From: Mimachlamys varia | Lineage: Eukaryota; Mollusca; Bivalvia; Pectinida; Pectinidae | Direction of reading: 5' to 3' | Length of the DNA stretch: 64,000 nt | NCBI GenBank assembly: GCA_947623455.1 | Contig: OX392529.1 | Location: 56,377,186 to 56,441,185 of the forward strand | Shown: piece by piece, positions 57,166 to 64,000 of the stretch | Layout of the letters: each line of letters begins with the position of its first letter | How positions within the stretch are numbered: the stretch's first letter is position 1 | Translations under genes and position numbers: made by a program | Notes under the pieces: generated by a model | Seen by the model: only the letters and a program-made list of their open reading frames with translations | The model's database searches: none | What the model was told of the DNA's origin: nothing

Positions 57166-58489
57166 TTAGGTGAAAGCGGGGGATACAAAATTCTAATCAC
57201 AATCCAGAAACGATTTTCAATAGCATATATATTGACCTTAAAACAAATATATAACATCTGCTATACGCAAAATGCTTTTGAATAGCATTTTAATAGCAAA
57301 CATGCCCCTAAAAACCATAATATTATATTTCAAATTTGTACAAAAATAGCAAAATAAATTAGTTACTATTTAAAAGTGCTCTGATCATCTCCGACTTAAA
57401 ATTATTTTCAGATTACTGTCATTTTATCATATAAATCTTGTGTTTGTAAATTACATGGTCAAATCTTACAACAAAAATAGCACATCAAGTGTAAAAATAT
57501 CTTCTCTGCAGTTTTGACTTGATATTATACATTGGACCTAGATGTTTATATTCCAGTTATTGACAACAAACAAAATTACCGACGGACGGTCGTTTGAATT
57601 TTGACAACTGAAGTTTCCTGCTATTTTCGAATGATTTTTAAATGGGTCCTTGTCAAAGGAGGTGTTGAATAGAGGGTGAAAATAGGCTCATAAAAAATTT
57701 TCAAAATGGACGCGTGGATCGGGGTTTTTATTCGGATGCTTTAACGATATTGAAGTTGCCCTACACGGGATCGAACTAATTTCATGACCCCATGTACGTT
57801 TAACTTGGCGTTATAACAACAAAACGCAATTACGGTATACCATTCTCAACAGCACGCACAATTACTGTTCAAATCATATATTACAATTGTATATGCATGC
57901 CGCCATTTTATCGAAAATACACTTGAACAGGAAAACTTATCACAAAAAAATAAAACTTTTTCCATTTCCAAAACTAATATGGAATGTGAAGTTAAGTATA
58001 CACTACACCATATAAGTATATTTCTATATATAGTATCAAAAGCTTTCTCTTTCAACATATAAACGTGTATACAAAGATTACACAACTCAAATTCCATATC
58101 CAGTAGCCACGAGTCGTGTGACATTTTTCTACCGCATAAACATTCAAAGCATTCTTTTTTTTTGTTATAATGTCATTTGCATTGAACATGCTTGGGCTAA
58201 TGACTGCACCTAGATGAAAACCTTGAATTATTGCCACATTTAATGTTTATAAAATGCGGTTAGAACATTATTCTCACGACAAACCATGAAAATACTCTGT
58301 GATAATCTATAACTATTGCATGCATGACGACCCTTCAACACACGTTATTTGGACCAATAAATGATAAACAAACGAATGAAATACAAATGCAAAATAACAT
58401 TAAACAAACCTAACGTAAAACACAACAGCTTTCAGAAGGCCTAAGCCGTGATACATGTATAATGAGACCTATGTTATCGACGTCCTGGA
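57166..58489. other. Spacer between the two direct repeat copies
   Basis: AT-rich, with minus-strand frames of 92 and 61 residues that are not recognised. Confidence 0.4.
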
Positions 58490-59780
58490 CGGTGGTGTCC
58501 GGCGGAAGCATGTTTCGTGTTTCGCGCTCCGTGTCAACACCTTTCGCACGGATGCAAATCTTGGACACCTCCTACTTAGTTGTTATCACTCTGTATGCGT
58601 CCATCTAATTTATTCAATAACTTTGACAAAAATATCACAAGGTATCGTTTTATTAACTTCCTGAAATGCCAAATGAAACAAATTACTAAGGTTTTGACAT
58701 TTGTAACAGGAAGCATTTTACATGAAGTGTGAAGGAGAAGTTGTTCACGCGAAAGAACGACCTGCTTCGATGCCAACACCTTCCTCACGGATATTAGTCT
58801 TCCTACTCGTGAACAACTTTTCATTATCAGTCGGTATTCATTACAGGACAGACATCATTTTATCAGATTCCATTCATTTATTGAAATAAGAAAACCATAG
58901 GGAAGTGTTTTGATTGCATTTCATCACATTTACATGAACTTTGGGTATTAAAGTAACAATTTTATATTATATTATCATACACGGAAAGTAATAATGTGTC
59001 ATAATTAACTTTAAACTAAAATTAGGCATGTTTTGGTTATCATTGTTATTATGGTAAATTACAACAACACATGTTCTTGTTTTGTACAATACCGAAACTT
59101 TATATCACATAAAAATTCAAGCATTATGCAACAGTAATAACTAACAAATATGCATTCTAAGAAAGTAATCTTTCCTCTAAGGTACTTCTGAAGGTTGAGA
59201 TTGTGTTAGAAACAAAGATGTGCAGATGTACAAAACCAATAAAACAATCATTATAATAAGCTTACATTTAGTGTTGCATGCGACACTCAACCCCTGCAGT
59301 CAATTAAATTTTCTAAGCAACATAGACTTTGATATCAATGGAGAAGTGACATTTTAACAATCATGTCTTCGCTGTTTTATGAGGCTGAGCGTGAAATCAA
59401 AATATATCCTGAACTTTTCACCCAACACTCAATCCCACTATATTACCTCATAAGTAAACATTGTATCAAGTTTACATCAAATCCACAAATCCTTTCTGAA
59501 GATATAATCTGGAAACGAAAATTGACAAAAATGTTTTTTTTTAGTAACAGTGACGTTTGTAGTTGACCTTCCGACCAAAATCTCAATCCTACTCTGTATT
59601 ACCTCATTAGTTAATATTAAAGATGACGCAACACACACATGTGCTGCACCTTTTTATAACGTTTTAACCAAATCCACCAATCTTTTATGAAATTATTATC
59701 TAGAACCCAAGATTTTATGAAATACATCAACTTTTCTCAAGTTATCGTCTGGAAACCAACATCCGTATTGACAGACAGAC
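58490..59780 (+). repeat. Direct repeat copy B (about 1.29 kb), GACA-tailed
   Basis: Starts GGTGGTGTCCGGCGGAAGCA, ends GTATTGACAGACAGACAAAG. Relative to copy A it gains GACACTCAACCCCTGCA near 59282 and has several small deletions. Confidence 0.8.
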
Positions 59781-59958
59781 AAAGGGAGACAAACACTTTT
59801 GTCCCCTCCAGTTTCACCAGCAGGGGACAAATAAAGCTTATAAACATGTTTCTAACAAAAGTAGAAGGAAATTAAATAACTTTATATATTCATCTCGAAT
59901 CAAGTTTAAAAAAATCATAACCTTATCTGACCCACATACAAGGTAGATTTTTTCTTAA

Positions 59959-60905
59959 TACAGTTGTGGTAACGCACAACGCACCAAACAATGCGTTCGT
60001 GCATCGTGCATACATCGTGCACACATCGTTTGCCTATGGTGCGCACAACCGGGCGTTCTAAAGATCGTGCATATATATGTGAGGTTCTCATCGCACACAC
60101 CCACGATTTGGTATAATTGGTCGATAAATATTACGGAATGAAAAAAATATGGAACCCTCTGGTCGAAAATCTATATAAATTCGCATCATATTTATTGAGA
60201 TTATGTAAACTCTACAAATATACATTAAACAGTATTGCAGTGACTAGGAGATAGTCAAATGCGGGTTCAGCTCCAAGGTTACAGAGCAGGTAAATAACAT
60301 GTCAGAGTTTTTCCTGTCCCGTGTCCGGCGAACCGCTACGACAGCCATTACCGTGCGACCGCTATGAAAACAAACTGGATTCGTATAATTAGTTATATGA
60401 ACACCCGGTCCCGTCCCCTCCCAACCACTGTACCTGTGTTTTCACACCTAGGCGAGCATTGTAAGTGCTCCGGGCAAGATAGATCTACATATATGGTCCA
60501 TGTACAGGTATAACTTGGGAAAATGTGGCAATATTCAACTGAATGAGAACATGTCAATGTGTGTTGAACGTTTACATGTGTCGATTTGGTTTGCTTCAAA
60601 AACTACAAAAAGACTGTTCCTAATTTTAAGAAATATATAGATAGAAATATCAGCTAATGTATGTAGTTAAAATATAAAAATATGCTTAAAACATTTTAAC
60701 TAATGCGAAGCCGTATATTAGTGTTAAACCATTTCTCAATTTACATCAACCACGATTGTCATCGCACAATGTTATTTTATTGTGCGCCCACTTGTGCGTA
60801 AGAAATAATCGCCCAGTATCGCATCGTTCTCACATCGTGCATACACCATTCACCCATCGTGCGCACACCGCACATCGTGTAACGTTGTGCGATCACACAA
60901 CTGTA
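59959..60905. mobile_element. TA-flanked inverted-repeat element with CATCGTGC motif arrays
   Basis: The left end TACAGTTGTGGTAACGCACA and right end (inverted) TACAGTTGTGTGATCGCACA match at 17 of 20 positions. Subterminal regions on both sides are rich in CATCGTGCA, TGCGCAC and CGCACAACG words. TA borders suggest a Tc1/mariner-type duplication, but hAT-like ends (CAG...) are an alternative. No transposase inside. Confidence 0.6.
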
Positions 60906-61406
60906 CATATAAGGCAACACAATTGTAGTTTTCAAAATGCGCACTTACAACAATGCATGTCAAATGTTCTGTATTAACCACTAACTGCTACAGATCTATC
61001 ATTAATTTCACCTACTATATACCCATGGTAAGTGTGCGCAAAGTTCGTGGTTGCAAAACCAGACTGAAAGATTTACATCAAGGATCCCGATCTTAACTAA
61101 AACATGTATGTTTATCTCTGTATAACTGGCAGCAATAAATACTACGTTATTATCATAATTTTACATATGTAGACACAACAGGATCAAGTGACTGCTTAGT
61201 TGAGTTCTCCTTACACGGTACAAAAACAATGAAATTGTATGCTTTTCTGCATAAACGTTAACTATAAAGAAAAAAATCTTTCTTGAAATTGTGCAAAATT
61301 CGGTATCAAAATAATAATTGGACATAGGTGTTATTGAAGGAGATCACATTTGTTTTATAGAATTTGATCTGAAACGACTTATTCTTGACTCAGGCTTCCT
61401 ATAATT
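60906..61406. other. Intergenic, nothing recognised
   Basis: No gene or repeat boundary supported. Confidence 0.4.
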
Positions 61407-61955
61407 TATAGTCGCTATCTTTGCCTCATTTGGAAATATTTTGTATCTTTATGTGTGATATGAAGATGGTCGATTTGTTTTAGTATGCTCATTAGTGATG
61501 ACGTAACACACACATGTGCTGAACCTTTTAAATTTAGTAATAGATACAGCATGCCGAAAAAATGAATTAAACTGCACCATACAGCTGTTTAGTCCTCCTA
61601 GGACTCTTCAGTGATGCTAGGGGTCAAAGGTGGGAATCCAAAATTTCTAAACTAATGTAGAAGTAGAAGGGTCAGGTGCGTAAAACCACTTTAATTTATG
61701 AATTTAGAAGTAAAATTTACTTATTTGTTGTGATTGAGAATAATGACTCGTTTCACACTTGGAGGATATATGCTTACTTGGATGTGACCAAGATTTACAT
61801 GGCGGATGTCGTCGATGATGCAGAAGACTTCCGGAACACCTGGTATTTTTCTCTTGCACTTTTAGGGTGATCTCCATGTAAGTCTTTACTTTGTTCCTAT
61901 TTGGCCTCTAGTTTAATCGATTTTGAGTTCGGATTATGGTTTTGGTATTCTATGA
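61407..61955 (-). repeat. R1 dispersed repeat, orientation B, interrupted
   Basis: Left landmarks TAGTCGCTATCTTTGCCTCA and GATATGAAGATGGTCGATTT, right landmarks GATGTCGTCGATGATGCAGA and TTTAATCGATTTTGAGTTCG. A stretch of about 200 bp between them (from ATGACGTAACACACACATGT, a word also found in the 1.3-kb direct repeats) interrupts the family sequence. Confidence 0.65.
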
Positions 61956-62177
61956 TTTCATATATTTTTTGTCTTTTTTTGCACAACATGCAAAAAATGC
62001 ATGTTCAGAGAGGGAACACTTCACGTATATAGATCAGAGGTATATTACACAAAGCAACAATGTCGTTATACAAATGTCTATAGCACGCACTTGGAAGCTT
62101 GGCTGAAAGGAAATGACTCTTTATCGTGCAACCACAACATTTATCCGCTGATAAATACTGCTAGATAAACATTTCCT

Positions 62178-62496
62178 TTATCCGTCGGTACCTAAGGCTT
62201 GATCCGTCAATACCTAAGGCTCTATCCGACAATACCTAAGGCTCTATCCGTCAATACCTAAGGCTCTATCCGTCAATACCTAAGGCTTTATCCGTCAATA
62301 CCTAAGGCTTTATCCGTCAATACCTAAGGCTTTATCCGTCAATACCTAAGGCTCTATCTGTCAATACCTAAGGCTTTATCCGTCAATACCTAAGGCTCTA
62401 TCTGTCAATACCTAAGGCTTTATCCTTAAATACCTAAGGCTCTATCTGTCAATACCTAAGGCTTTATCCGTAAATACCTAAGGCTTTATCCGTCAA
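62178..62496. repeat. 22-bp minisatellite, about 14.5 units
   Basis: The unit TCCGTCAATACCTAAGGCTT plus TA is repeated with few changes. Variants (TCTGTC versus TCCGTC, CTCTA versus CTTTA) alternate in the right half. No spacers. Confidence 0.95.
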
Positions 62497-62872
62497 ATTG
62501 ATTCACGTGAACTTTTCGGGGACTGCGAAATGCAAAAGTAAATTTTGATTGATTGATGAATTTATCATGGTATTAAACGAGTGATTATCGGAAATTAGAT
62601 TTAGTAATATGATAATGAAAGGTAATATTTATATTTTATAATATATTATAAGTATGCAAAAGTATCACTCTATATGCTAAATTGTAAGGCCCATGGATAT
62701 CTTATTATGCTTGATTGCCCCTCAATACATCATAGGTTATCTTGACTACCAAATGATAGACAAATACAAACGAAAAATACCATCAAAAAACTTAACGGTA
62801 AAGACAAAATCCATTGGAATAGTGACTATGATAAATTTGATTTTATTGCAAAGACCAACGGCTTAAAGAAAA
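62497..62872. other. Intergenic, nothing recognised
   Basis: AT-rich, no supported feature. Confidence 0.4.
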
Positions 62873-63130
62873 GCAGAGAAAACCTAAGCGTCAAAAAAAC
62901 CATAAGCCAACTTCAAAATCGATTAAACTAGGAAAAATAGGAACAAATGAAAGATTAATATCGAGACCCTCGTAAAAGTATAAGAGAATAAGACCAGGTG
63001 TTCCGGAAAAGTAAGCGTCGTTTGCTTCATCCACGACACCCGCCATATAAGTCTGTGCCGTAAGTTTGTTCGCCGGCAGCTGACGTCTATCAAGAAAATC
63101 TCGATATTCAGAGCAAGCCCTAGAAAGCCT
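62873..63130 (+). repeat. R1 dispersed repeat, orientation A (internally deleted)
   Basis: AGAGAAAACCTAAGCGTC at the left, ACCAGGTGTTCCGGAAAAG in the middle, then directly GTCTGTGCCGTAAGTTTGTT and TCGATATTCAGAGCAAGCCC. The middle third of the family is missing. Confidence 0.75.
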
Positions 63131-63179
63131 AAAATGAGATGACGTGAATACGTGAGCTAAGTGAAGTCATCGACTTTTC

Positions 63180-63290
63180 GGTCGGTGATCAGAGGTTATA
63201 TTTATCGCGTTTCGCGGCAACACCTTTCGCGCTTACGCAAGTGGTCCAACGCGCGAACACCACCACCTTAGTTGTTAACAATTAAAGGAC
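63180..63290. repeat. Short relative of the 1.3-kb direct repeat
   Basis: CGGTGATCAGAGGTTATA is followed by CGCGTTTCGCGGCAACACCT and TTCGCGCTTACGCAAGTGG, which echoes the GTTTCGCGCTCCGTGTCAAC start of the 1.3-kb repeat. Confidence 0.4.
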
Positions 63291-63589
63291 AGTGTTAATT
63301 AGATTCCACACATTCATGTTATTGAAAAAAACAGTGATACGAGTGGGTGGTGTTTTTTTTTTTTGTCAGACGGCACCATAGTAACAAAGACAGTATGAAA
63401 GGTCATTCACCAAACCTTACGGCCCATTGGTATTACAGCATGGCTTAGAGGAATACAATGTAGATTAAGGATATCAAAACATAAACAAAAATGTTCAATT
63501 ATAAGATGAAAAAACAACTCTAAACTTTACGAGATAAAGTGGAAGTAGTAGATTAGCGGACAGTTGTACACACATAAGGGTACAAAAAA

Positions 63590-63770
63590 ATAGAGAATAC
63601 CGAAGCGTCAACAAAACCATAAACCAAACTCAAAATCTATTATACTAGGGGCAAAATACGAAAAAGGGAAAGATCCACATTAAGGCCCTTGTAAAAGTAC
63701 AAGATAATAAGACCAGGTGTCCCGAAGAGTAAGCGTTTTCTGCTTCATCGATGACAACCGCCATACAGGT
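63590..63770 (+). repeat. R1 dispersed repeat, orientation A (left part)
   Basis: AGAGAATACCGAAGCGTCAA through ACCAGGTGTCCCGAAGAGTA to CATCGATGACAACCGCCAT, then lost. Confidence 0.75.
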
Positions 63771-63779
63771 CAAACTGAT

Positions 63780-64000
63780 TTTTTTTATATATATATATTA
63801 TTTTTCACCTTTTTTCAATACACAATAATCTTAATTCATACCAACGAAGTGAATCCATATTAGTTACCAATAGTATATACCAGATCAGGTAATTTTATAA
63901 TAATTAATCATGTCACAACAACATTACTTGATAAAGTAGATGCATATTGATTGCTTACTTGTTTTGCACTTTCACAACATCATGTGCATTTGTACGTACT
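63780..64000. other. Window end, nothing recognised
   Basis: Starts with a T/TA run (63780-63800); otherwise AT-rich sequence with no supported feature. Confidence 0.4.

Noticed and set aside
62178..62496. Possible CRISPR array
   Set aside because: Units are contiguous with no unique spacers, and the genome is eukaryotic; it is a minisatellite.

Overview
The window is eukaryotic, AT-rich and mostly non-coding, and is best read as part of a bivalve mollusc genome. It holds one spliced gene with kilobase introns, no operon-like layout, tRNA-derived SINE heads, CR1-like LINEs, several classes of DNA-transposon debris, and dispersed repeat types I associate with bivalve genomes (for example the one ending near 47,190). 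The species cannot be fixed from sequence alone.

The only apparently functional gene is on the + strand at 3,316-15,340. Seven exons join with compatible splice phases and encode 495 visible residues. The first two exons encode a temptin-type cysteine domain (temptin is a gastropod water-borne pheromone component). The next five encode a complete DBH/PHM/MOXD1-type copper type II, ascorbate-dependent monooxygenase, with all six expected copper ligands visible. The C-terminus is hydrophobic, like a GPI-anchor signal or short membrane segment. The first coding exon (signal peptide and start of the temptin domain) was not found and probably lies upstream of the window.

The rest is a layered graveyard of mobile DNA. 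15.3-25 kb: a TTAA-flanked inverted-repeat element, a CCAAT-bearing minisatellite, three strong fold-back or MITE elements (one with a perfect 10-bp target duplication). 25.3-28 kb: long-period degenerate tandem repeats. 28.5-32.6 kb: a near full-length but broken CR1-like LINE with a 2A-like motif, followed by a cluster of tRNA-derived SINE pieces. 33.7-36.2 kb: a tandem truncated-plus-longer pair of MULE-like transposase copies that share a frameshift. 37.3-39.9 kb: a multi-exon TNP2/CACTA-like transposase pseudogene with a LINE fragment in its intron. 40.7-42.2 kb: the 3' part of a second CR1-like LINE. 45-52 kb: local duplications, a hairpin-bearing 59-bp repeat, a Ty3/Gypsy protease relic, and a 655-bp MITE with about 85-bp terminal inverted repeats. 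53-64 kb: another SINE, a 1.3-kb direct-repeat pair, an inverted-repeat element rich in CATCGTGC-type motifs, and a 22-bp minisatellite.

A dispersed repeat family here called R1 occurs at about ten places in both orientations, twice inside intron 4 of the monooxygenase gene. All calls were made by eye from reading frames, splice sites and motif knowledge; no alignment or database search was run, so family names for degenerate elements are tentative.
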